A stretch of DNA of 64,000 bases, taken from the NCBI RefSeq assembly GCF_014805625.2, contig NW_023998415.1:38694164-38758163 (forward strand). Direction: 5' to 3'. The translations under genes and the position numbers were made by a program. The notes beneath the pieces are model-generated. The model had not been told where the DNA came from. It saw nothing but the letters and a program-made list of their open reading frames with translations, and ran no database searches. The stretch comes from Glossina fuscipes (taxonomy: Eukaryota; Arthropoda; Insecta; Diptera; Glossinidae). Below, one piece after another: positions 45,540 to 57,126 of this stretch (positions within the stretch are counted from its first letter, which is position 1; the number at the start of each line of letters is the position of its first letter).

Positions 45540-47370
45540 TATAGGTTTTGATGATTGGGAGGAAAGGAAATGTTGATAAAAATAAAATTTATTTAAAAGT
45601 AATGAATAAGAATATTTTCGAAATAGAAAAAGTCCTCTTTGCTAGCTTATGAAGCGTTACCTCTACAGGGAGAATGATTTGACCATTTTTCGCCTAAGAG
45701 TAAGAAATCTAATAAGAAATCGTGATTGTTTTTTTTTTTGTTGAACATTCCCCCCCAACTTTCTGACAGATATGGACTCCATTGCCGAGAGAGCAGCTGA
45801 GCTGTGGTAGCTGTGGATTATGGATTCGCTGTAACGACCTGGAGAGTTGACACCCGTCGACAAAGTATGCATTTTTCTGACTGTCGAATGAGAAAAGTCT
45901 TTCGATCCCAAAATTGCTAACGAGTAGAAAATACAAATTACGATTGAGTTTGCTCGATAACGAGATAGACGCCCAGACACTGGCTCGCGATTTTTTGAGG
46001 TTAGGTAACCTCAGTAAGTATGTCTTTTTTTTTTTTTTTGTATCATGGTTCACAAGACGGAGAAGACGGACAGAATGCCCGATTTCATTAATTGCCTTTT
46101 CATCATAACATAACATACCTAACATACATATTTAATTCACTTTAAAGAGATTCGCCAAAGTAATTCAGAGAAAGATTTCACCGTTGATGTTAACAGTTTC
46201 CTTCAGCTGCTGTAGCCTGATTTTTTTCAAATTTCAGCATCGCATCGTGTCATTTGCCTTCATACTCCTGCCTAATTAACTCGGGGAAAGTAATGTTTGC
46301 CAAGATTGCCGCTCTGTTCGACACAGTATTCTCAGACGTATTCAGAGCTCACAAAAACACATTTTACGTACTGCTCGGCCGGATAACTGATGCATCTTTT
46401 CATACGGAGTAGTCACGCTATAACATATCCTTATCGAGAAAGTAAAGCCGTTTTTTTTTGTTTTGAAAAACTGGCGCCAACGCTCTCTTTAGGTTCTCTT
46501 TTCGTGGATTTGCGGGCTAACGGTTAAATAGATTTAACCTCAATCTTATTCAAGAATGTCGAATCATTTTTAAACAGATTTATCTGGCATTTTCACCATT
46601 TTGATGCTCTAAGAAATTAATCAGGCTTCGTTAATATTGCGCGCATTGACGCATCGACATATCGACGTTCTAATATCTATATCAAAGTTTTCATCATTTT
46701 TGATTTGCATAATTGCGAAAAAAAAAGAATTATTTATTAAAAGATAATCTCAGAATTTCCCAAAATTCGCATTTCAAACATGGAACAAAATTATGTTAGA
46801 TTTTGACCGAATATTTTACATCCGCACACATGAAATAAAAAGAAAAAAAATTAAATTTTAATATTGTATGAGCTCGGCGGTGAACATCTTTGATTTTTTC
46901 CCCCTTTTGCTTATACATTGTACGGGATCGATCACGCACAACATATACGTGGAAAATTTCTTTTTCTATCATTGGACCGCATCGAAAAATGAACTTAATT
47001 TTTTCCTGATACTTAAAAACAGAGACGTTCTTGCGGTAGAGTAGGCGTGGCCACTTCTCAGCATCAATTTGGGTGCGAGAGCTTCAAATGTTTTTCCTCA
47101 CTTTAAAGACGATTTCTAAATTTTTACGAGCAGCAATATCATTTACCAGAGGACATTAAGCACACGGATAGATGGACAGATGTAAATGCTTAAATCGGTT
47201 TAGATTTCCAATACTTAGCAATATCCATGTAAACCTGTATACCAATGCTAAGGTTTGCTTTTCGATTTTGCAAACACTTTGTGGTGATCAGAAAAAGTCT
47301 ACAAATTTATCAAGCGCCAATCCATAATTTATGTACATCTCTTTTTCTGGTTTCTTGGTTCGGGCGGTTG
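45540..47370. other. Gene-free stretch
   Basis: No coding segment recognised. A decayed family A piece is likely at about 47040-47240 (ggatagatggacagatg, taaatcggtttagat). A short perfect hairpin GAGGTTA/TAACCTC sits at about 45998-46013. Confidence 0.4.
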
Positions 47371-47451
47371 CATTAATTGACGTTTGTTGGAAAGGTACTT
47401 TTCCTTCATTTGATCATTTGTTGTCATTACAAATGCATTAAAAAATTTAAT

Positions 47452-47721
47452 ATGCCTTTAGATTCTTTAAGACACTGCACTCCAATTCGAATTTTGCTTT
47501 ATAGTCGCATACTTCTGTTGGCATCAATTTTAACTTTAACCTGCATGCAGTATTTTTTGCTAAGATCATCAAAAACACAAAAAGTTAAAAAACACTATAA
47601 TCGACTGTTAAGTGAATTTGACGCAATCCACTACGGCAGTGGTTGGGTGAATATAGCGATCTTGGAGTGCTTTCTAAGTACATGCACGTTTTCCTATACA
47701 TTAGAAGAATCAATTTTTTAA
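47452..47721 (+). CDS. Hypothetical 89-aa protein with hydrophobic helices
   Basis: ORF from MPLDSLRHCTPIRILLYSRI to FSYTLEESIF-stop. A hydrophobic segment (ILLLASILTLTCMQYFLL) is followed by a basic stretch (KTQKVKKHYNRLL) and YGSGWVNIAILECFLSTCTF. It lies 153 bases upstream of the yellow-type ORF on the same strand. It could be a short membrane protein, part of the neighbour's transcript, or chance. No family recognised. Confidence 0.35.
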   Translation: MPLDSLRHCTPIRILLYSRILLLASILTLTCMQYFLLRSSKTQKVKKHYNRLLSEFDAIHYGSGWVNIAILECFLSTCTFSYTLEESIF

Positions 47722-47874
47722 GTAAGGTATTGCTCAACGTATGTCGTTTGTCGTTTGGCTAATCGAAGTTTACCTTTTATTTATTGGCATTTATTGGTAC
47801 ACGCCGCTTCATATAAATTATTAACGATATGTGCAGATTAAGCACTCGTCCATAGAAAAAGAACAGTTATTGAC

Positions 47875-48852
47875 ATGTTCATGCATAATTCAGTCATATT
47901 ATTAACGGCACTAATTGTATTCATTACTTCATCGGCATCATGGTTATTGACTAGAATTGGCTTAAATGAACCTTATCGTGTCTTGCACATATCGACAAAC
48001 AATAATAATCATGTGTACCTTAGCATTGAAACGAAAAGTAAAATATTTCCAACACTTATTGAAACCGAATGGCCAACGACATGTATACGATTTCCTATTC
48101 CCAAAGTGTTTCCCCATCGTTCATTCCATAATACCAATCATCAGAGGAATTGCCGTCTAATACAACAAGCGCGATGGTCACAGATGGATAATTTTCAACG
48201 CTTATGGGTTTTGGACTTTGATTGGTCAGCTAAGCAAAATAATTGTCTTCCGAAATTATTGGCTTTTGATTTCATACGTCACGGCATGGAAGTGTTACGG
48301 ATTGATTGTCAAAAATTTATGAAAATAACACCTGAGCAATTATTGGATATTAAATTGGGACCGGCTATGGGTAAACGTGGTATGGAACAATTCATTTATT
48401 TTATTCTAGCTAACGATTCACATTTAATGGCTTATGATATTTTCGAGCAAAAATGGTTTCGATATCCATTGCTGAGTAAGAAATATGAAGATATCGCTGT
48501 CAGCTTACCAGTTAAACCGCGAAATGTTGCTTTCAATCATCAAAAGGAAATTTTAATCGCTGATGAAGACGGTAAACTGTATATTAGCAATTCGTCGAAA
48601 ATCGTTAATGCTGGCTTACAACTGAAACTGCTTGGCAGCTTATTAGGATCCGCTGAAAGTTTGCTAGTCGACCGGAATGATATGTTTTATACTATATCAG
48701 CATTTGGCGCTGTAATACGTTGCCCCCGCAAACATAATATCACTGCCGAAGATAATGAAATAATACACTTAACAACTCGAAATATAAAGCAATTGTTTTT
48801 CCGCACTAGAGGTTCACTATTCTTCCTAATCGATCATTGGCAAGAAGATTAA
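47875..48852 (+). CDS. Yellow/major royal jelly family protein, secreted, 325 aa
   Basis: Single-exon ORF. N-terminal signal-like segment (MFMHNSVILLTALIVFITSS), then the family layout: a Pro-rich N-part with TEWPTTCIRFPIPKVFP; FQRLWVLDFDWSA followed by CLPKLLAFDFI, equivalent to LWVLDxG...[44 protein letters not shown]; and a C-terminal FFRTRGSLFFLIDHW. Yellow-family proteins are secreted beta-propellers acting in pigmentation, reproduction or enzyme roles. Which paralogue this is cannot be told here. At 325 aa it is shorter than the usual 400 or more, so the N-terminal blade seems reduced. A TATAAATT motif sits at about 47812. Confidence 0.7.
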   Translation: MFMHNSVILLTALIVFITSSASWLLTRIGLNEPYRVLHISTNNNNHVYLSIETKSKIFPTLIETEWPTTCIRFPIPKVFPHRSFHNTNHQRNCRLIQQARWSQMDNFQRLWVLDFDWSAKQNNCLPKLLAFDFIRHGMEVLRIDCQKFMKITPEQLLDIKLGPAMGKRGMEQFIYFILANDSHLMAYDIFEQKWFRYPLLSKKYEDIAVSLPVKPRNVAFNHQKEILIADEDGKLYISNSSKIVNAGLQLKLLGSLLGSAESLLVDRNDMFYTISAFGAVIRCPRKHNITAEDNEIIHLTTRNIKQLFFRTRGSLFFLIDHWQED

Positions 48853-48990
48853 CTCCGGAATCCGGAATATATTCAAATTTTTGAGTTATAATTCATTTAT
48901 TAACTATCGTCTCTTCAGTACATTTCGGGTTTCGAAATTTTTACATTATTTTGCAATAAATTCGTTAAATTTAATTTAAAAAAAAAAAAA

Positions 48991-49000
48991 NNNNNNNNNN
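48991..49000. other. Assembly gap (10 N)
   Basis: Ten N follow a poly-A run and interrupt the last visible BAG2 exon. The true gap length is unknown; missing BAG2 C-terminal sequence shows that real bases are absent. Confidence 0.95.
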
Positions 49001-50590
49001 CACTTGTGTTGGCAACGCTAACATCTTCGCCAGCACTGCAGCAGGCATTCAAGTACATTTGACAACGTTGCCGTGACAGCACCGGATCACCCATAGTAAT
49101 CATCAAGTCTATTAACGTATTGATTTGGCTTAGAGAATCCTCCTGCGAGTGATCACGTACAGTGCGTACATTCAGTTCGACAGTTGACAAACGAGCGTTA
49201 ACCCGCTGTAAGTAACAACCGATCTCTTCTCGTTCGGCTGAAAAGAAAATGTGTAACAGAATTTATCGTAAAACTTATCTAGCACGACTTACAATCGGTT
49301 AGATTTTGCATTGAATCGTTGCTTTTTATCAAATCAATGGACATAAGCAAGAAGTCACGTTTCTCCTGCAAGCCCAAAGCATCCTTCCGAAACTTTTCAA
49401 CTCGGGCATCTAACTGGTCTAGAACGGTAACAAACCTAAAATATATAAGAGTATATGATGAAATAATCATTAAATTAAGAAACATATTTGTCTTGAGAAG
49501 AGAGTTTTTAATCTGAGTTACCTTTCATTTAAATTGAAAGGTCTTGTGTTGGCAACATGACGATAATGATCGTGTTGTGCGGTTTGCAGTCAAACAACCA
49601 AAAAAAGAACCGAAGATATAAAATAAAAGAAAAAAAAAGGGAATAAGTAATACTTCGTGTTTGAGTCTTTAATCTACGAACAGAAGAAACTGATGGAATT
49701 CTATTAAAAATTGTGTAAAATATCGGTTTACTAAAATAAGATTTTGGCATAAGAGCGTCGCACCTGTCCACCACTCTGCTATCGTCGACCTGGCAGTTAG
49801 TTGTCGAAGCGGTGATAGCGCTAAAATGGCGTGGTGAGCTTCCATCTTGTGGGCGCGAGGTAGAACTAGTAGTGGTAGCATCCATTGCCGATGAATCTGA
49901 ATGCAAGCCCTGCAAATAATCAAAGTTCATCGACAATTCTGATTGATAGGTAGTGGATGGACTGTCCGAATACTCCTGAGGCGGTGGCACAGGAGAGGGA
50001 TCAATTTCCATTGCTTCTTCTTCCTGTTGTAATATTTTGTGTTTTTTCGTGCCCCCTTGTCCGGACAACTTTGTTAATGCGTTGCTGGTACTTGATTTCC
50101 TTAGATTTTTTATTTATTTATTTTTTTCTCAACTTAATGCTAAGCGGAATGCTTTAATGTTCGTGAAATATTTTTATTTCATATATAACTTGTTTTTTAA
50201 CTGCTCTCTTAAGCTCCAGTCAGTCTTAAGTGTTTAAGTGGTACCCTTATGTTTAGGAGCTGCTGCTGAAAATATATGCGTATTTTGATATATTATACAT
50301 TTGCATTACCTATCAACACACATGCCAATGTCACTGTCTGAATATGAGATGGGAGCAACAGCGGTTGCATTACTAGAACTGCTTGTATCAGAATCATTGC
50401 TATTGACACTAAATATGGAATCCCAAAAACCAGTTAGATTTCTGGACATAGGGTAATTATTTTCACTATTATCGCCGTTGATTAAGCTATTTGATGTAGC
50501 CGTCGTTGGATTGTCATTGTTGCGCGGTATGTCGTCGTCACCGTTGAGACGTCGACGTTTTCTAAACATACCCAGGAAATTTTCTAACAT
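49001..50590 (-). CDS. BAG2-type Hsp70 co-chaperone (C-terminus lost in gap)
   Basis: Five exons: 50590-50310, 50099-49764, 49542-49522, 49435-49293, 49237 to the gap. All borders are GT/AG and phases agree (2, 2, 2, 1). Exon 1 encodes MLENFLGMFRKRRRLNGDDD and a Ser/Asn-rich part. Exon 2 encodes AMEIDPSPVPPPQEYSDSP and SELSMNFDYLQGLHSDSSAM. Exons 3-5 give RPFNLNERFVTVLDQLDARV, KDALGLQEKRDFLLMSIDLI, NLTDSEREEIGCYLQRVNAR and QMYLNACCSAGEDVSV, aligning with human BAG2 (LESLDQLELRVE, EILLEMI, SDGEREELN, LYSACSSE). BAG2 binds Hsc70, promotes nucleotide exchange and inhibits CHIP. The N-terminal extension of about 200 residues is longer than in human. The joining of exons 1-3 is inferred from phase. 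Confidence 0.75.
49522..49542 (-). CDS. 21-nt microexon of the BAG2-type gene
   Basis: Encodes the middle of RPFNLNER. Acceptor caacacaag and donor gtaact; phase 2 on both sides fits the neighbours. Its calling depends on continuity of the BAG2 frame. Confidence 0.5.
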
Positions 50591-53069
50591 TTATATAGGC
50601 AGGCAATTTTAAGGTACACTCTACTCCTCGTTTCAAATATTTGTCCCAAATTTTTTTTTAAATTTTTCACGAGAAAATTAAAAAATATAAGTACAACATT
50701 TATACTTTTGATAATATTACTCAGATAGTTTTCGGATAAGACATATGTCAATTCTTTTTTCTTAAAAAAGACATGTAAACAATTGTTCTAGAAACATTCA
50801 CATTGCACTGCTTTGTATCTTTTTTTTTCATTCATTCACTTCCCCTCTATTTCGCCCTCCTTTTTCCAAGAAATAAACAATGTCTCACATGTGTGTCGAA
50901 AGGAGAAAGAACATTAGACGTCACATATTACCTTTTCTCTACGCCTTGCTGCCCGTTTTAAGTTTTTCATCCAGATCGAGATCGTATAATCACAACCGCT
51001 ACTACTGCTACAACTACTGCTCTGCTACTCACTGACACCGAGAAGTCTGGAGATTTTTCTTTAATGATTTTCTTTTTTTTTGCTTTGCTTTAAAAATTTT
51101 AGTTGTATGTCACTAGAATTTTGTGTTTAAAATTTGCTCCAAAAATCTTTATACTTTTTCACTTGCGGTTGCTTTTGTTTCCCATTTAATAAAGGTGTCA
51201 ATAAGTTCCTATTTATTGTTTGAAAGAAATTTAATAAATTTTAACTAAAGAAATGAGAACGATAAATACTGTTTGTCTTGCTATATGTGTATATACATGA
51301 GTTATGTTTTTTTCCGATGTCAATAGGTGATTTTTTTTTTCTTTTTTTTTTTTTCATTATATTATTTTCCGAAATTTCGCAACAGTATTGCCAGGCACTA
51401 AAACTAATGCGCTTACCTGCGGGTACAAAATATCTAAACAGTGGATAGACATTGTACGACTGTTGGCTGCGAGTGTTTAGTGTTTTTAAAACGAAGACAA
51501 TATTTTATGCAGTGAGTAGGAAGAAAGGTCGGCAGTACTTTTTTGTTTTACTAGTTTAAGGTTGAATTTGTAATTTAGTTTTTTTGTCCTGTCGAAAGCT
51601 ATTTAAAATTTGTATATAATTATATGGCATTGCATTTTCAGTTGGCTTCACTTTTTTAAAACAGACGAAACACAAACCTATATTTCTCATTTATGATTGG
51701 TATGATTGTTTTTATCCGTAAGGCAAAAACTCGGCATCACTCTTACATGTATATATATTACAATCGAATTTGTTCTACGAACTCTGTATAGAATTTAGTG
51801 CTGTTATCACTGTTGTTGTTTCATTTTTTGTAACTAAAATTAAATTTTTAAAATTGAAACTTTTTTATTTCCATTTTTTGTTTTGAATTTGAAAATGAAA
51901 AGTAAAATTTACTTTGCTGTCTTTCCTGTACATTTCTTATGGATGCCCCGCAAGAGTGCTGAGAATAAAATTTGAATTGAAGTATATTCAAATAAACGAT
52001 GTATATACATATTTTGGCTTATGGCAACTGCAGCTTTTAAATTTATATATAAATGCCTTCTGCAGCTATGGAATGAAATGAAACTACGACGATATTTAGT
52101 GTTGCGCTGATATTGTATATAATAATGTATAATAATTTTCAATTGCACTTTATTTTATAAATTGTGATTTTCCTGTTATTATTATGATTATTTTGATTAT
52201 TTTATATTACATTTGAAATATTTTTGCATTTACATATTTACGTTTATTGACAGAGAAAAATTGAGATAGATAACGAGAGACATACAATGGCAAAGAGAGA
52301 GAGAGAGAGAGAGGAGAAAACATTGAAAAAGAATAAATGCTAACATGTATGTTGTTACATATGAAATTCAAGCTTAAATAGGTTATAATTTGTATTTTAA
52401 ATATACTATGTCATATAAGAAACGACGAACGTCTACAGAAGTTAATTTATAATTACAAGAATTTTTATAAAAAATATTGCGTCAAAATTTTCGCAGAAAA
52501 AAAAACGAAAAATCAAAAAAAAAAAGAAAAACAAACAAAACTAAAGAAAAGAATTTTTGCTAAAAAACTTTTTTAAAAAATTGCACAGAGAGAAAATTAT
52601 AAATATTTATAAAAATTAAAAAAACAAAGCAAACGATTTTACCAACAATTCTTTCTCTAGACGAGAGGGGAGGCACTCACTCTCGCATAACATTTTAACG
52701 ACGAAATATTTTTGCTAATGTGGTATATAATAAATGGTCCATATTTTTATATTTTTTTATATATATATATAATTACTTCATATAGTATTTTAAACTCTTA
52801 ATGATTATACATAACAAAATTTAATATAAATTCTTCTCTTTTTTTAAACAAATGACTATTTTATGCATAAAAATATTTAATATTATTCCTCTTTTGGCGT
52901 ATCTGTGTATTTGAATATGTGTGTAGAGTGTTGCTTTTTTTTTCTTTTTTTTTTAATAATGTATAGATAAAAAATTGAACAGATACGAAACACAAATTTT
53001 AAAATCTTTTTTCTTTTTTTTTCTTTTTCTTACATAATGTATATATGAACATCAATATTGTAATTATAA

Positions 53070-53117
53070 TTATTTATTGTTATTATTGTTATTATTATTA
53101 TTATTATTATTATTGTT
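53070..53117. repeat. (ATT)n microsatellite
   Basis: Interrupted trinucleotide array of ATT with scattered GTT. Confidence 0.85.
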
Positions 53118-54557
53118 ATTATGTTTCTCTTATTTTCTCTGTTGTTAAAAATTGGACTATTAAAGAAAAAAAGTTTATTATAAAAAATACAGAATATATG
53201 ATAAATTCTTTTTCTTTTAAATTTTAAAGAAACAAATAATCGTTTATTTATATTATGTACAAAATAAAAGAAAGAAATTATATTTAAAAGGATTCACATG
53301 AAAATTAAAAGACGATATCGTCTTTAAGAGAGAGAGAGAGATACATAAAAATCTTAATAATAGTAAACCATGTTCATAAGAATGTTTAATAAGTAAGAAA
53401 TCTGTTATCACCTTAAGGCGGATGAATCATCCAATAACCATCACCTTAAACGATTCTTTACAAATTATGAATGAAAGTGAAATTCCAGCGAGTGTTCACA
53501 GCTCATATGTTGTTGTTGGAAATACATTCAAATAAGTTTTAAGACAATTATTATGTTATTGAGATTTAAAACAACAATAGAAACGACAAAAATTTTACAA
53601 AAGAACAAAAAAAGTCGGGAACAGCAAACATATTACCATATAGGCGATGTTTGGCTCAAGCAAACGTTCGTTTTTATATAACAATTGTACAAAAAAAAAT
53701 CAATGTTTTCTACTCAATAGTAACCGTGGGCCTTGTGGGGCCACAACGCGGAATGACAAATTGAAATAATGCCTCTGAGGCACAAGGTGATGGTCATCTA
53801 GAATTTCGGTATTTATTTTGTTTTTTTTTTTTGTTTTTCGGTTTTTAAATTTATTTAGCTAAAGAAGAAGAATAAGAAGAAAACATGCTAACAACATGCT
53901 CTCATATATTATATATGCATATTTTAAAACTAAGATTATTGAGTTTTGGCGGGCGAGTCATAACAATAAAGATTCATAAAACTTTGGAATGTATGTATAT
54001 ATCTACATGTTTTTCATGCGTGTACGTGTTTCATTTAGGATTATAAAGCCTCATTAGCCCACTCGTGTCCTTACGTAACGTATTACTCTTAACAATGCCT
54101 AAAGCTTTAAAACTTTCAATTATTTGCTATATGGTTTGCATTTTTTTTTTTTAAATTTCAGAAAAAAAAAATGATAAGATCGCGTAAGCAGAGAAACCGC
54201 CCTTTCTATATAAATTTCTCCTTTGACGGTGTAGTCTGAAAGATTTGATTTGATTTTTTTTTTTTTTTTTTGAATTCTTGTTAAGCGTGCGGGGTGAGAC
54301 TGATGCTTATGCATAGAAATGGGCAAAGATGCAACTAAGGTTAAAACAGAATTCATATGGTCATGGTCCTTCACTTTGAAGGAAGACTGCTAGAGAAGCT
54401 CTACTGATTATTTTTTTTTGTTTCTTTTGTTTGTTGTTGTTGTTAAATTTAATTTTAAAAAATAGAAAATTCTACTTAAACAATAACTAAGAATAATAAT
54501 AATGCAATAATTGGCTCGGAGATGTTTTCTCTTTGTAGTGATACATACATAAATATT

Positions 54558-54559
54558 AA

Positions 54560-54625
<66 letters not shown>

Positions 54626-54633
54626 CATATATT
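54558..54633. repeat. Higher-order (TA)n array with spaced C
   Basis: Blocks of about sixteen to eighteen bases of TA repeats separated by single C (tacatatatata...), repeated about four times. Confidence 0.85.
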
Positions 54634-56106
54634 ATTGAATATATATATGTATTTATAGCATGTTAGCGCGTCGGGAAGGTTTACAATTTATTATTTGCGC
54701 TTGACTGCCTTTTTAAAATGGAACATGTACCTTGACAATTGACAATTCATATTAGACAGACGCACGGCATAATTTGCTCCAATCATCAACTATAATCCCT
54801 ATTGCGAAATATATACGATAAAATGAAAATGATATATGCACTTGGAAATATGTATATGTCATTAACTGAAAGACTTTTTAAATTAATTGTCCGATATGTT
54901 GGATGATAAAAAATGAAAAAAAAAAAAAAAACGAAACTATTTTAAGAAACATTGAGCAAAAACCTTTGAACTTTGCCTAATTATGTCCATGAATTTGTGA
55001 ATAACTTGAACGATTCAAACAATGACAATAAAAGACTTTTACACATTTTCATCTTAAAGGAATAGTTTAGTTAGTTCTACTTAAACGATAATGTTTAGTG
55101 TATAAAAGTTAGTTCAAAGTTTCAAATGTTGACATCGTTTCGCTTATAGCAGTAAAAAAGGGATGCAATAATAAAAGTTTAACCGTTAGTTTACTTTACT
55201 TGATTTCTCCTTTAACTTTTCAAATGAAAATATTGCAATCTCTATTCTAATATTATTCTTATTTGCTTAGAGCAAGCAGCATTTTATTGAACTCTGCCAT
55301 CCATCATTTTATGTAAATATCTCTTTATCATTATATTAAATCGCTTTTTTGTCACATTTTCCCCGTAAAGTTACAAAATAAAAAAATTTATATAGTGAAC
55401 CTTTCCGCCGAACGAACTGCATTTAATTTGTCTACACGTATATATAGAGATAAAGAAGTACTTAAATTGAGACCACTTAGAAGAAGACGAAAAAAGAGGG
55501 AAATTTCGACGCATAATGAAAAATGAAACCGCGTGAAACAAAGAAGAAGAAGAAGAAGAAGAAGAAAAAAAAGAAAAGAAAAAAAAAAACAAACATTATT
55601 AAAACATAACGTTACTTGTTAGTTGGTCAAGTCCTAATGGAGGAGCTGTCAGTGCTTATTTAGTCTCTTTTAATAGCCAGTCACGACTGAATTGATCGCA
55701 CCAGCTATGTTAATCATGATCTTGTATAAACGCTTAAATTCTAAGCTTATAGATATTAAACAAATTGGCATTTGGCGAGGCAGTCATATGTACAAATGTA
55801 CAAAACGTCTTTTTTCCTATTCTCTGTATTTGTTTTAATAATAAATGAGAAAAAAAAAAAAAAAAAAAAAATTGTTCGCACTGAAACGAACACTTGAATA
55901 CTAACCACCACAATAAACGCGCTGAGCTTCTTAACAGTCCTAATAAATATTCGAGGCCAAAAAATTTCATATCGATATTTACTACAGAGTTGCAAATAAT
56001 AAAAGAGAGATCAGTCAGCTTTTATACGCATGGTTGTGGAGTCTTGTGGCAAATTTGTTTGTAATATCTTATTTTTTTTTTTTGCTTTTGTTATAAAAAT
56101 TTATAA

Positions 56107-56166
56107 ATAGATGGATGGATGGATGGATGAACGAACGAACGGACGGACGGACAGAGAGACGGACGG
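56107..56166. repeat. Graded tetranucleotide microsatellite
   Basis: (GGAT)n passes into (GAAC)n, then (GGAC)n and GAGACGGACGGG within 60 bases. Confidence 0.85.
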
Positions 56167-56708
56167 GTAAGCGTAATAACTAGACCTAGATATAGACATT
56201 TTTTCACTGAACTTTTTATTTTTACAAGCGGAATGACGACATAATTACGAGACTTGTTTCATCCATCCTGCGGTGGCCGGTATAACATCATATAGTTATT
56301 GATTTTTCGTTTGCCTACATTAACGGGAAATTTTTAAATGTGTTTAATCTTCTGTTCTTTCCTCTCTGACGTTATTATGCTTCCGTTTCTAAAAGTACGG
56401 GTAATAAAATTTTCCAAAAATATGCAAATTTTCCTTTTTTTTTGTTTTTTTTGTTTTTTTTTGTTTTCATAAAATCAACAATTTACACAGGAAGGGCTCT
56501 TTGCAGGAATGTTTTTCACTTTATATCGCAACAATTTTTTTCTTTCCCTTTTTTTCATTTTTTTTTTTTGGATTTTTTTTCTCATTTTTTTACGTTCAAT
56601 TTTTCTTTGCTTATTTTTTTTTTGTTTTTTTCTTTGTTTCTTTTTTTTTTTTTTTGCAAATTATTCAAAACAAAAGTCAATTTTTTGAATTGATTTTAAA
56701 AGAAAGAT

Positions 56709-57126
56709 TTAAGATTTTTTAAGGTTCTGCTTGCTTACTAGGGCCTGTAATTTGTGCAATTGACTAAGTAGGCTGGCATTAGAATCTTCCAAGGTTTGGA
56801 CTCGTTTCTTGTAATCGTTGTTCTCGTTAACTAATATTTCTACTTTGCGCTCCAATTGATCCATGTATTCTTTTTTCTTACGCCTACTCTCTTGGGCGGA
56901 TATCTGTCCATGTTTAAATAAATTTTAAATTTAATTAATTGTTTTTCACTTTTATCTATCTATCCAGTTAACTACGTTTTACCTTATTTTTGATTTTTCT
57001 ACGTATTTTCTTCAAGGACTTTTCTTCGGCTTTGGTTAAAGGTAATTTTTGCGGTATGGGATAACCTTCGGCCAATAGAGTACGTTTTTCCTCTTCTGTT
57101 AAAATTAAGGTGCCAGTAGAACCCTT
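56709..57126 (-). CDS. CrebA: CrebA bZIP exons
   Basis: The exon at 57126-56983 holds the CREB3-specific ATB region ([20 protein letters not shown]) and the first basic cluster. The exon at 56903-56709 holds [20 protein letters not shown] and heptads [31 protein letters not shown]. The intron splits the basic region between KNK and ISA. Confidence 0.95.

Larger units (their letters stand above)
50591..56700. other. Long AT-rich intergenic/3' UTR stretch between BAG2 start and CrebA stop
   Basis: No further gene seen. It contains (ATT)n at about 53070-53117, compound (TA)n/C at 54558-54633, (AAG)n at about 55543-55566, a graded tetranucleotide tract at 56107-56166 and a T-rich tract at about 56430-56690. 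The right part is probably the CrebA 3' UTR; how far it extends is not visible. Confidence 0.5.

Noticed and set aside
45663..46125. ORFs of 105 and 138 aa on the minus strand
   Set aside because: Low-complexity Lys/Ser runs from poly-T tracts; no domain and no splice context.
49529..50068. 179-aa minus ORF read as one exon
   Set aside because: BAG2 continuity requires a donor at about 49763; the tail after VVDR (Ile/Leu/Phe-rich) is intron.
56442..56722. Phe-rich plus-strand ORFs
   Set aside because: Products of a T-rich tract in the CrebA 3' region.
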